Source: CAYVTM01 sp964454645 (GTDB lineage: Bacteria; Bacteroidota; Bacteroidia; Sphingobacteriales; Sphingobacteriaceae). Taken from it: 64,000 nt of DNA. The stretch is from contig CAYVTM010000002.1 of assembly GCA_964454645.1 (NCBI GenBank), positions 248,001 to 312,000 of the forward strand, read 5' to 3'. The notes under the pieces were generated by a model. It searched no databases. It was not told the origin of the DNA and worked only from the letters and a program-made list of their open reading frames with translations. Below, in pieces: positions 45,843 through 53,965 of the stretch. The position numbers and the translations under genes are program-made. Every line of letters starts with the position of its first letter. Position 1 is the first letter of the stretch.

Positions 45843-46060
45843 TTGTTGTTAAAAATTTAATTGTTTTTAATAGTATAATTAGTTTAAGCGAGCATTAAAC
45901 GTATTCCCAAAGTTTTGATATTGCAATATAAGTATTTTTCAAAAAAATAAAATCTCAATATACCTATAATACTTCCCCCAATTCTCAAATCAAACCATTC
46001 TTCATCAGTTTTTCAAAATAGAAAATATATTCACCAAACTAAAAAGACAAACCCGTATAA

Positions 46061-46249
46061 AATGTCCAAACAGTTTTAGCGATAGAACTTATGAATGCCG
46101 CACAAGCATTGGAATTCAAAAGGCCTTTAAAATACTCCGAAATACTCGAATCTTTTCTGAAAGCATACCGCTCGGTAGTTAAAAGAAATGAAGACGACAG
46201 AGTGTTAAGTATCGATATACACAAAACGGTTACATTTATTACAGAGTAA
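46061..46249 (+). pseudogene. hutH': Diverged duplicate of the hutH 3' end
   Basis: Sixty-two codons plus stop align without gaps to the last 62 codons of hutH (44528-44716): about 48 of 62 residues agree by eye (for example VLAIELMNAAQALEF and ESFLKAYR shared), and at least 17 further codons differ only synonymously. The frame is open, but there is no start and the match begins abruptly near 46061. Purifying-type changes mean the fragment comes from a functional hutH of another lineage rather than from decay of a recent copy. It is followed by its own terminator. Confidence 0.85.
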
Positions 46250-46282
46250 AAAATAATCCCGCCGTGGACGGGATTATTTTTT
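46248..46282. terminator. Terminator after the hutH 3' duplicate
   Basis: AAAAATAATCCCG pairs with CGGGATTATTTTT around a seven-base loop. Its place directly after the stop equals that of the hutH terminator, and it faces the end of the lipoprotein gene at 46292, so it can serve both. Confidence 0.82.
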
Positions 46283-46291
46283 GGATACTTA

Positions 46292-46855
46292 CTATTTTAT
46301 CTCTACTACAAACTTAGCTTCTAAATCTGTCTCCCCTATATCAGGATCCCCGGTTTTAATTCCGGGCTGATGTTTGAGTGAGATATGCAAATGCGTTTCT
46401 CCCCCCTGGAATGTTCTCCATTTCGACTGAAGACCGATCGGCAAAGCCGTAGAATTTGTATCTCTGTCGGTGATCTCAACCGAGAAGAAAGCATCATGCG
46501 GCTCGAAAACAAAAAGATGGTCGTTCGCCTCTTCCAGAATTTCATTCGAAATACTATCCGCAGGATTTTTAGATTCATCTAAGAGAATGATATTAGCATA
46601 ATAAGTTTTACCGGCTTCCAGACGAATGGTATCCGATACCGGGTCCATTCCTCCATCACCGTCTAAATCTTTGTAATCGTACCATGCAGGCAAACTTATC
46701 TGAGCGGAGTCCGTCAGGTAAATTCTTAATGTGGTGATAAGCTCCTCTTCATTGGTAGGATTTGGATTTGCAGCATTATCATCGTCTTTTTTACAGGCCG
46801 AAAATAAACTAAATACGAGCACTAAACCTAAGATGTAATTGAATGTCTTTTTCAT
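46292..46855 (-). CDS. Lipoprotein associated with TonB-dependent receptor
   Basis: A 187-residue lipoprotein (signal ending FSAC, then KKDDDN). The body has calcium-site-like Asp clusters (YKDLDGDGGMDPV) and beta strands ending in a His-rich stretch HLHISLKHQPG. It is the last gene of a three-gene unit with the TonB receptor (31 bases upstream) and a His-rich exported protein. Proteins of this shape accompany such receptors in Bacteroidota and may present the receptor's ligand, possibly a metal; unproven. Confidence 0.72.
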   Translation of the reverse strand: MKKTFNYILGLVLVFSLFSACKKDDDNAANPNPTNEEELITTLRIYLTDSAQISLPAWYDYKDLDGDGGMDPVSDTIRLEAGKTYYANIILLDESKNPADSISNEILEEANDHLFVFEPHDAFFSVEITDRDTNSTALPIGLQSKWRTFQGGETHLHISLKHQPGIKTGDPDIGETDLEAKFVVEIK

Positions 46856-46886
46856 TTTTTTAAATTTAATTTGATAATTGTTTTTG

Positions 46887-49220
46887 TTAAAAGTGATATT
46901 TCACGCGTAACACAAATGACCTTCCCGGCTCATCGCTGAAATAACGAAAGGCATTCATATATTCACGGTATTTTGTATTGAGCACATTGTTAATACTAAA
47001 ACCTAATTCTAAATGTTCTTCTCCAATGTGCAAACTCGAAGAAAGATTAAAATTCAAGACCTGATAGGCATTCGGAGCACCTTTATAATCGGAATTATCC
47101 TGAAGGCGTGTTTGTTTAAGAACCGTTAATAAGGCTAAGCTTATTTGTGTTTTCTCAAAAAAATCAGCGTCTTTCAAATCGTACTCGATTCCCTGCTCGA
47201 AACGATCCGAAGGGATAAAAGGAATGTATCCTCCATCTGATTGATTATATGCACGAATCATATTGGATTTCGAGAACAAACGCAATTGCTCCGTCAATCT
47301 AAATTTCAACCAGGCATCCATTCCGACAAACCTCGCCTCCTTTTGCTTATACTCAAATGCAGGGAAGGCTCCTCGTATAGTTAATACAGGCTTCTGCAAG
47401 GGATTGAGATAGATATAACCATCAACCAATTTATAATATAGATCGACCTGGCCGTACAAACGCTTTTCATCCGATACTTTAAGCCCTGCGATTGCGACAT
47501 AAGCATGCTCAGGATTTAAGTTTTCATCCGCGGTTAAGAATTTCGCTTCTCCATGATGCACACCATTCCCGTATAGCTCATTAATTCCCGGAGGACGATA
47601 GGCAGTTCCGATATTGAGAGAGAGATCGGCAAACCTTCGAAGCTTATAATTTGTCCCCACGTTAAATGATACATTGGAGAAATTACGTTCAGGCGATTCA
47701 AGAACAGCGTTTTTATACCGGTAAATTTTTTGATGTTCATAATCGTAACGCAAACCGAACTCATAATCGAGCTTTTCTTTCTCGATTCGTTCAATCCAAT
47801 ATGCCGCCCAGGATTGTTTGATGAAATTCGGAATAAAGGCTCTGCCATCCAGGGTATTCGACTGTGAACTCAAAGCAATACCTATGGTTCCTCTGAACAC
47901 ACGAAGAAAACGATGATCGTAACTTAAATCACCTGAGTGAGTCGTAATTTCATAATGCAATTCAGGACGATTTAATGCAGCCAGAGAATCGTTTCGGGGC
48001 TTATCTTTATCGTATTCATTCCTCAGATTATACTGACGTGCAACTACTAAATTCAATTTAGAATTTTCCCCGGTGATAAAATATGTTTTTACTTTAAACA
48101 ATTCATGTACGACTTCCTGCATCGGGCGATCGATTGTATAGGAGAAGCCGGAACTTACTAAAGGGATCGGAGAGCTAAAGGCTCTTTCGAGATCAGTAAG
48201 GTTTCCGATATGTGCACCGGCAAATACAGCGATGTTTGTGTTGAACTGAGAGTAAAACAATTCTGCTCCGGAATTTTTCGAAGTATAGTTAGCTGCCCAG
48301 GAAAAATTGAACTCTTTAAAACCTGAGTTTTTCAAATAGTAATCGGGAGTTTTAATATTCCCGGCTTGCTTTACCGTCCCCTGTATTCTCCAGCTAAACT
48401 CAGGCAGTTTGATGAATTTACCTTCAAGCATTCCCGAAAATACTCCCTGCCGGCCATTCGAAATACCAACCATATTTACTTCTCCACCGATTCCGACAGA
48501 ATCTGTTAGAATATTCGGCTCAACCAAAATAACCCCGCCGATCGCATCCGAACCATAGCGAATGCTTCCCGCGCCTTTTATAACGGTTAATTTATTGGCA
48601 ATAAAAGCATCAATTTCCGGAGCATGTTCGGAGCCCCATTGTTGTCCCTGCTGGCGAATACCATTATTAATAATCAAGATACGGTTGCTATGCATGCCTT
48701 GAATAACGGGCTTACTAATGGTAGGGCCTGTTTGTAAAGTTGTTACTCCGGGAATCTCTTTCAGCGCATCTGCCAAAGACATCCCGCGTGTCTTTTCCAA
48801 ATCGATCCCCCTCAATTCCATTTTATTAATTGTATTTTTCTCTGTGATGCGAAGGGTTTGTACAATGGCGTCATCCAGCAAACGTGTATCGTGTTTCAGG
48901 AAAAATTTTCTATTCAGATTATCCTCTAAATATATCTGATATTCAAAATTCTCATATCCGATAAAACGAATTGATACCGTATAAATACCCGGGCATAAAC
49001 GTGGAATACTAAATTTTCCATACTCATCGCTGACCGATACAACCCCCGTCTCCTTAACAGCTATTGTAGCTCCGGGCAAAGTCATACCATGCTCATCGTC
49101 AAATACCTGGCCCGATAAGGATAACGCACATGCATCCGCGTTTTGCGCAGAAACTACATTCAACAGAAATAAAAAATAAATAATAAAAAAAGCGACAAGC
49201 TTTTCAACAAACTTTCTCAT
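46887..49220 (-). CDS. TonB-dependent receptor
   Basis: A 777-residue outer membrane receptor: signal peptide (to SAQ), a carboxypeptidase-like beta domain (about 30-110; GQVFDDEHGMTLPGATIAV), a plug domain (SLADALKEIPGVTTL, then HSNRILIINNGIRQQGQQWG and IKGAGSIRYGSDAIGGVILV) and a 22-strand barrel ending FVLRVKYHF. The plug sequence resembles ZnuD-type receptors for zinc. The neighbouring His-rich protein and His-containing lipoprotein also point to a metal substrate, which remains inference. All three genes are on the minus strand between hutH and hutU. Confidence 0.9.
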   Translation of the reverse strand: MRKFVEKLVAFFIIYFLFLLNVVSAQNADACALSLSGQVFDDEHGMTLPGATIAVKETGVVSVSDEYGKFSIPRLCPGIYTVSIRFIGYENFEYQIYLEDNLNRKFFLKHDTRLLDDAIVQTLRITEKNTINKMELRGIDLEKTRGMSLADALKEIPGVTTLQTGPTISKPVIQGMHSNRILIINNGIRQQGQQWGSEHAPEIDAFIANKLTVIKGAGSIRYGSDAIGGVILVEPNILTDSVGIGGEVNMVGISNGRQGVFSGMLEGKFIKLPEFSWRIQGTVKQAGNIKTPDYYLKNSGFKEFNFSWAANYTSKNSGAELFYSQFNTNIAVFAGAHIGNLTDLERAFSSPIPLVSSGFSYTIDRPMQEVVHELFKVKTYFITGENSKLNLVVARQYNLRNEYDKDKPRNDSLAALNRPELHYEITTHSGDLSYDHRFLRVFRGTIGIALSSQSNTLDGRAFIPNFIKQSWAAYWIERIEKEKLDYEFGLRYDYEHQKIYRYKNAVLESPERNFSNVSFNVGTNYKLRRFADLSLNIGTAYRPPGINELYGNGVHHGEAKFLTADENLNPEHAYVAIAGLKVSDEKRLYGQVDLYYKLVDGYIYLNPLQKPVLTIRGAFPAFEYKQKEARFVGMDAWLKFRLTEQLRLFSKSNMIRAYNQSDGGYIPFIPSDRFEQGIEYDLKDADFFEKTQISLALLTVLKQTRLQDNSDYKGAPNAYQVLNFNLSSSLHIGEEHLELGFSINNVLNTKYREYMNAFRYFSDEPGRSFVLRVKYHF

Positions 49221-49258
49221 CTAATAAAATTAGAGTCCTGAATTAAAAAAGAATTAGG

Positions 49259-49615
49259 TTAAGAAATTTGCGGAGGCGCTCTGCTTGCTTTGTACTGAAA
49301 GTTAGTTAAGAATACCTTTTGAAGATACGTATTTGAATATTCAAATGCTGTGGCAGTTTGATAAGAAACCGGCGCATGAACAATGCATGCCTGGTGGATT
49401 TTAAAATGTAAACATATATAACAATCCCTTTCGTAGGAATGATAATGATGTTTTGCATTATCTTTCTCATGTTTATACTTCTCGGGAATATCGGATGCCA
49501 CATCACAGATTTCCTTTTCTTCATGATGATGAAAAGCTGCAAAAGGGACAATAGTCATTGTTAGCACAAACAACAGTACCCCCGCAAAAAATCTATGTAT
49601 AACAGTTCTTTTCAT
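49259..49615 (-). CDS. His/Cys-rich small exported protein
   Basis: A 118-residue protein with a hydrophobic N-terminal helix, then metal-binding-like clusters: FHHHEEKEICDV, HEKDNAKHHYHSYERDC and CLHFKIHQAC. It ends RAPPQIS, an ending typical of small proteins encoded just before such TonB receptors in Bacteroidota. Probably a periplasmic metal (zinc, copper or similar) binding protein; identity inferred. Start is the ATG at 49615 (MKRTVIHRFF), 38 bases ahead of the receptor gene's own start region. Confidence 0.75.
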   Translation of the reverse strand: MKRTVIHRFFAGVLLFVLTMTIVPFAAFHHHEEKEICDVASDIPEKYKHEKDNAKHHYHSYERDCYICLHFKIHQACIVHAPVSYQTATAFEYSNTYLQKVFLTNFQYKASRAPPQIS

Positions 49616-49624
49616 TGAATTCCC

Positions 49625-49632
49625 CAAAGATA
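49625..49632 (-). promoter_or_regulatory. -7 box of the TonB receptor operon (TATCTTTG)
   Basis: TATCTTTG on the minus strand fits TAnnTTTG and lies only 9 bases before the ATG at 49615, so the leader would be very short. The 80-base gap is shared with the divergent hutU promoter. Confidence 0.4.
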
Positions 49633-49703
49633 ATAATAAATAATTTAGTACTATTGGCTTACAATTTTACATTTGTAAAATATTTAGGATAAATTCGGTA
49701 AAC

Positions 49704-51380
49704 ATGTCAGTCAATACTCGCACAATCGATCTTTCAAAAACAAAAACGCCAACAGGAACAAAGCTGAACTGTAAAGGCTGGGTTCAGGAGGCAGCATTGA
49801 GAATGTTATTAAACAACCTCGATCCCGAAGTTGCGGAACGCCCCGAAGAGCTTATTGTTTATGGCGGCAGAGGTAAAGCAGCACGAAATCCGGAAGCATT
49901 TGAGCTTATCGTAAAAGCCTTGAAAGATTTAAACGATGATGAAACTTTACTGATTCAATCAGGAAAGCCGGTAGGGATTCTACCTACGCATAAAGATGCT
50001 CCCAGAGTACTGATCTCAAATTCTCAACTGGTACCCAAATGGGCAACCTTTGAATATTTCAATGAGTTAGAGGATAAAGGGCTGATGATGTATGGTCAGA
50101 TGACTGCGGGATCCTGGATCTATATAGGTTCGCAAGGTATTGTTCAGGGAACGTATGAAACCTTTGCTTCATTAGCGCGCAAACATTTTGGAGGGAGCTT
50201 AAAAGGTACACTTTCTGTAACGGCAGGATTAGGAGGTATGGGAGGAGCTCAGCCCTTAGCAATTACCATGAATGAAGGGGTTTGTTTAGCCGCCGAAGTA
50301 GAAGAATGGAGAATTCAAAAACGCCTGGATACGCGATATGTAGATTTGATGATACAGGATATCGATACTGCGATTGACCGGGCATTGGAAGCTAAATCAA
50401 AATCCGAAGCAATTTCTATTGGTGTTGTATGCAATGCAGTAGATTTATTACAGCGTATGCTGGAACGAAATATTATTCCCGATACATTAACCGATCAAAC
50501 TTCAGCACATGATCCTTTAATCGGATATTTTCCTCAAGGGCTTTCTGTTGCGGAAGCAAAAATACTCAGAGAAGAAAATCCCGACGACTATATTAAACGT
50601 GCTTATGATACAATGGCATTGCATGTGCGCTTAATGCTGGAGATGCAGCAGAAAGGTGCGGTAACTTTTGATTATGGAAATAATCTTCGCGGGCGTGCCA
50701 AAGAAGCAGGTGTAGAAAATGCATTTGATTTCCCCGGATTTGTTCCGGCATATATACGTCCTTTATTCTGCGAAGGCAAGGGCCCCTTCCGTTGGGCGGC
50801 ATTATCCGGCGACCCGCAGGATATTTATGAAACCGATAAAGTAATTCTGGAATTATTCCCGGAGAATAAAGAGTTAGCCCGCTGGATACACATGGCACAG
50901 GAACGTATTGCTTTTCAGGGATTACCGGCAAGAATCTGCTGGTTGGGACAAGGAGAACGGGAGAAAGCCGGATTAGCCTTCAACAAATTAGTCGCTGAAG
51001 GAAAAGTAAAGGCTCCCATTGTTATTGGACGCGACCATTTGGATACAGGTTCCGTAGCTTCACCAAACCGCGAAACTGAAGCTATGAAAGATGGTTCCGA
51101 TGCCGTGGCCGATTGGCCGGTATTAAATGCATTAATAAATACTGCCGGCGGAGCAAGCTGGGTATCCCTTCATCACGGCGGCGGTGTAGGTATCGGATAT
51201 TCCATTCATGCAGGAATGGTTATTGTTGCCGATGGCACAGACGATGCAGCGATACGCATCAAGCGTGTTTTACATAATGATCCGGCTATGGGTGTAATCC
51301 GACACATGGACGCAGGTTACGATATCGCGGAAGATACGGCACGTAAACATCGATTGGATATTCGGGAGCGATTGAAATAG
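49704..51380 (+). CDS. hutU: Urocanate hydratase
   Basis: A 558-residue NAD-containing enzyme converting urocanate to imidazolonepropionate. Typical stretches are LIVYGGRGKAARNPEA, KWATFEYFNELEDKG, LSVTAGLGGMGGAQPLA, YGNNLRGRAKEAG, GLPARICWLGQGERE and NTAGGASWVSLHHGGGVGIG. It is the second step of histidine catabolism after HutH; hutI and later genes are not in the window. REP-like palindrome copy 3 follows its stop by 1 base. Confidence 0.95.
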   Translation: MSVNTRTIDLSKTKTPTGTKLNCKGWVQEAALRMLLNNLDPEVAERPEELIVYGGRGKAARNPEAFELIVKALKDLNDDETLLIQSGKPVGILPTHKDAPRVLISNSQLVPKWATFEYFNELEDKGLMMYGQMTAGSWIYIGSQGIVQGTYETFASLARKHFGGSLKGTLSVTAGLGGMGGAQPLAITMNEGVCLAAEVEEWRIQKRLDTRYVDLMIQDIDTAIDRALEAKSKSEAISIGVVCNAVDLLQRMLERNIIPDTLTDQTSAHDPLIGYFPQGLSVAEAKILREENPDDYIKRAYDTMALHVRLMLEMQQKGAVTFDYGNNLRGRAKEAGVENAFDFPGFVPAYIRPLFCEGKGPFRWAALSGDPQDIYETDKVILELFPENKELARWIHMAQERIAFQGLPARICWLGQGEREKAGLAFNKLVAEGKVKAPIVIGRDHLDTGSVASPNRETEAMKDGSDAVADWPVLNALINTAGGASWVSLHHGGGVGIGYSIHAGMVIVADGTDDAAIRIKRVLHNDPAMGVIRHMDAGYDIAEDTARKHRLDIRERLK

Positions 51381-51381
51381 T

Positions 51382-51413
51382 ATTCATGGCATGACTATAG
51401 TCATGCCATGAAT
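51382..51413. repeat. REP-like palindrome, copy 3 (32 bp, with paired base change)
   Basis: Perfect 32-bp palindrome centred between 51397 and 51398. Compared with the other copies it reads TTCATGG/CCATGAA instead of CTCATGG/CCATGAG: both arms changed together so pairing is kept. It lies just after hutU and 77 bases ahead of the RAYT gene. Confidence 0.88.
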
Positions 51414-51489
51414 TGCATTTAAAACCCTCTATACATACGGCTGTAAATCATTTCTCTTCTTTATAACTTTGTTTTATACTAAAGAAGAT

Positions 51490-52041
51490 ATGAAACTTTC
51501 AAACGACAATTTTTTTCATATTTATAACCGGGGGAATAATAAACAAGCTATTTTCTTTGACGACGAGAATTATCTTTTTTTCCTGCATAAGCTAAAGAAG
51601 CATCTAGGCTTATATTGCGACATCATTTGCTATTGCTTGATGTCGAATCATTTCCACCTGCTATTACGTACTCACGAAGATCTCGGTACAGAAATATTTT
51701 CTAAAGAATTTGCGACAGCACTTCGTTCGTATACACGTGCTATCAACAAACAGAAAGACCGCTGCGGGTCTTTATTTCAACAAAATACTCACTCTAAATT
51801 AATCCGCAACTCAGAAACGAATGATTACTTAACGACTTGCTTTAACTACATTCATTACAATCCTGTAGAAGCCGGGTTAGTCCAATCTCCCGAACTTTAT
51901 AAATACAGTTCGATTCGGGAATACTTAGGAGAATCAACAGAGATAAAAATATGTAACACTTCATTGGGTCGGGAAGTATTATCACTTCCTGAGTCCAACC
52001 TCGAATTGATCAAACTAACACGTCCAACGATTATACAATAA
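51490..52041 (+). CDS. REP-associated tyrosine transposase (RAYT, Y1/HUH family)
   Basis: A 183-residue single-strand transposase. The HUH motif is H54-F-H56 in MSNHFHLLLR, and the catalytic Tyr lies in FNYIHYNPVEAGLV. The start HIYNRGNNKQAIFFDDENY is the standard opening of the IS200-like RAYT family. RAYTs nick and join at REP palindromes; here palindromes lie on both sides (51382-51413 and 52124-52171), as expected for a REPtron. The ATG at 51490, with AAAGAAG before it, gives the family's usual start; a TTG seven codons upstream is also open. The gene looks intact. Confidence 0.92.
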   Translation: MKLSNDNFFHIYNRGNNKQAIFFDDENYLFFLHKLKKHLGLYCDIICYCLMSNHFHLLLRTHEDLGTEIFSKEFATALRSYTRAINKQKDRCGSLFQQNTHSKLIRNSETNDYLTTCFNYIHYNPVEAGLVQSPELYKYSSIREYLGESTEIKICNTSLGREVLSLPESNLELIKLTRPTIIQ

Positions 52042-52123
52042 ATTCTAAAGAGGGTATTCAGGATGGGAAGCATAAAATTTACCCGGATGGATCATACAAA
52101 TTTGTTGCAAAAAATAAGGATGT

Positions 52124-52171
52124 TTTATACAACTCATGGCATGACTATAGTCATGCCATGAGTTGTATAAA
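52124..52171. repeat. REP-like palindrome, copy 4 (48 bp, perfect)
   Basis: Perfect 48-bp palindrome centred between 52147 and 52148, the longest of the set. It lies between the converging ends of the RAYT gene and meaB and overlaps the end of meaB, supplying its final codons and TGA. Confidence 0.9.
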
Positions 52172-53053
52172 TGCATATAAGTTAAAGTCTGCTTTCTCCA
52201 CTTCCTTCGCAATTGCCTCCTGCAGTTTTCTCTTATCCACATCTTTCATTCGATTATTCTGAATGATACGGTATGCCTTTTCTGCTAATAAAATTACCTT
52301 ACGAGGGTCATCTCTATATTGCTCATGTAGGGTTACGGCCTCCAATAACTCATCAATCCCTTCATTTTTCGATGCGACTGTTTTTACAACGGGGATACTC
52401 CAATCTTTACGGCTTCTCTCATGAAGCATCTTTTTCAAGTTATTTACAAACTGATCAGCACCTTCACGGTCGGATTTATTTACAACGAATATATCTGCGA
52501 TTTCCATTACACCCGATTTTATACCCTGTATTTCATCGCCCGACTCCGGAACCAATACCAACACAGTCGTATCTGCTAATCCTACTATCTCTATTTCCGA
52601 CTGTCCCACACCAACGGTTTCAACAATAATATAATCGAAAGGAAAAGCTTTCATTACATCTGTTACTTCCATGGTTTTCGCTGAGAGCCCACCTAAAGAG
52701 CCCCTGGTTGCCAAAGAGCGAATAAACACATTCGGATCTAAGAAATGTTCCGACATACGAATACGGTCGCCTAAGAGAGAACCCAAATTAAAGGGAGAGG
52801 TCGGGTCGATGGCTACAACTCCTATGCGTTTACCTTGTGCAGACAGTACGCCAATGAGCGCGTTCACCAAGGTGCTTTTTCCTGCACCGGGGGGACCGGT
52901 TATTCCGATCAATGGAATAGAATGATTAATCTTTAAACTACTTAATACTTCCTGGTAACCTTCCCTCTCATTTTCAACAATACTGATACACCTGGCAAGG
53001 GAACGAACATCTCCTTCCTGTAAATTCTGTATAAGCTTTTTCAGATTAATCAT
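52151..53053 (-). CDS. meaB: Methylmalonyl-CoA mutase-associated GTPase MeaB (ArgK family)
   Basis: A 300-residue G3E GTPase that protects and reloads the B12-dependent methylmalonyl-CoA mutase. P-loop GITGPPGAGKSTLVNALIG, Mg-site AIDPTSPFNLGSLLGDRIRM, SLATRGSLGGLS, ETVGVGQSEIEI and NKSD are all in place. The mutase genes themselves are not in the window. The protein ends FNLYAF followed by IQLMA, and these five residues and the stop are encoded by the REP-like palindrome, identically to the sigma factor gene at 7048. Confidence 0.93.
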   Translation of the reverse strand: MINLKKLIQNLQEGDVRSLARCISIVENEREGYQEVLSSLKINHSIPLIGITGPPGAGKSTLVNALIGVLSAQGKRIGVVAIDPTSPFNLGSLLGDRIRMSEHFLDPNVFIRSLATRGSLGGLSAKTMEVTDVMKAFPFDYIIVETVGVGQSEIEIVGLADTTVLVLVPESGDEIQGIKSGVMEIADIFVVNKSDREGADQFVNNLKKMLHERSRKDWSIPVVKTVASKNEGIDELLEAVTLHEQYRDDPRKVILLAEKAYRIIQNNRMKDVDKRKLQEAIAKEVEKADFNLYAFIQLMA

Positions 53054-53092
53054 TTAAGATGTTTAAATTAGCCCAAAAATAACAAAATAAAA

Positions 53093-53965
53093 ATGAAAGT
53101 CTGTGGCTTTAGCTTCATTCGCAATGCGATAAAATTCGACTACCCGATTATAGAGTCTATAAATTCTATTCTACCTCTTTGTGATGAATTTATTATTGCC
53201 ATAGGACAGTCCGATGATGATACAGAGAATCTGATCCGTTCCATATCTTCCGACAAAATCAAAATCATTAAAACCGTTTGGGATGATTCTTTACGCGAAG
53301 GTGGGCGGGTACTTGCCCTTGAAACGGACAAAGCTTTTGATGCTATCCCTGATGATGCCGACTGGTGTTTCTATATTCAGGGGGATGAATGCATGCACGA
53401 AAAATATATGCCGGTAGTTCGTGAAGCCATGTTGAATAGCCTGAATAATCCGGATGTTGAAGGATTACTCTTCAATTATCTTCATTTCTACGGGTCGTAT
53501 GATTTTATCGGCACTTCAAGAAGATGGTACAGAAACGAAATACGCATCATCAGAAATAATAAACGTATATATTCCTATCGTGATGCACAAGGGTTTCGCT
53601 TAGAAGGAAGAAAATTAAAGGTTAAAAAGATTGATGCCTACATCTATCATTACGGCTGGGTAAAGCATCCAAGAGCACAACAACAAAAAGCGCTAAACTT
53701 TAATAAATTATGGCATAGCGACGATTGGGTGAATGAACATATACAGACTGTAGAAGAATTTGATTACTCGGGGATTGACGGATTGAAAGTCTTTGAAGGA
53801 ACACATCCTGCAGTGATGCAATGCCGTATTGAAAATATAAACTGGAAATTTCCATTCGATCCAACTCAAAAAAAGATGAAGCTGAAAAACCGTATCTTAC
53901 TATTTATAGAAAACACTACCGGCTGGCGACCGGGCGAATATAAAAACTATACGCTTATCAAATAA
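53093..53965 (+). CDS. Glycosyltransferase-like protein (GT2 fold)
   Basis: A 290-residue protein with a GT-A type N-terminus (FSFIRNAIKFDYPIIESI, DEFIIAIGQSDDDT) and an acidic QGDE metal site (CFYIQGDECMHE). It resembles GT2-family enzymes acting on cell-surface glycans. It opens a glycan block: the next gene begins immediately after its stop. Confidence 0.82.
   Translation: MKVCGFSFIRNAIKFDYPIIESINSILPLCDEFIIAIGQSDDDTENLIRSISSDKIKIIKTVWDDSLREGGRVLALETDKAFDAIPDDADWCFYIQGDECMHEKYMPVVREAMLNSLNNPDVEGLLFNYLHFYGSYDFIGTSRRWYRNEIRIIRNNKRIYSYRDAQGFRLEGRKLKVKKIDAYIYHYGWVKHPRAQQQKALNFNKLWHSDDWVNEHIQTVEEFDYSGIDGLKVFEGTHPAVMQCRIENINWKFPFDPTQKKMKLKNRILLFIENTTGWRPGEYKNYTLIK

Noticed and set aside
46039..46224. 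Minus-strand open frame over the hutH duplicate
   Set aside because: The plus-strand frame aligns with hutH codon by codon, with synonymous changes at third positions of that frame.
51382..52171. Palindromes as terminal inverted repeats of an insertion sequence
   Set aside because: Each copy is a complete palindrome by itself, copies occur without a transposase, and the enzyme is of the Y1/HUH type that does not use terminal inverted repeats.
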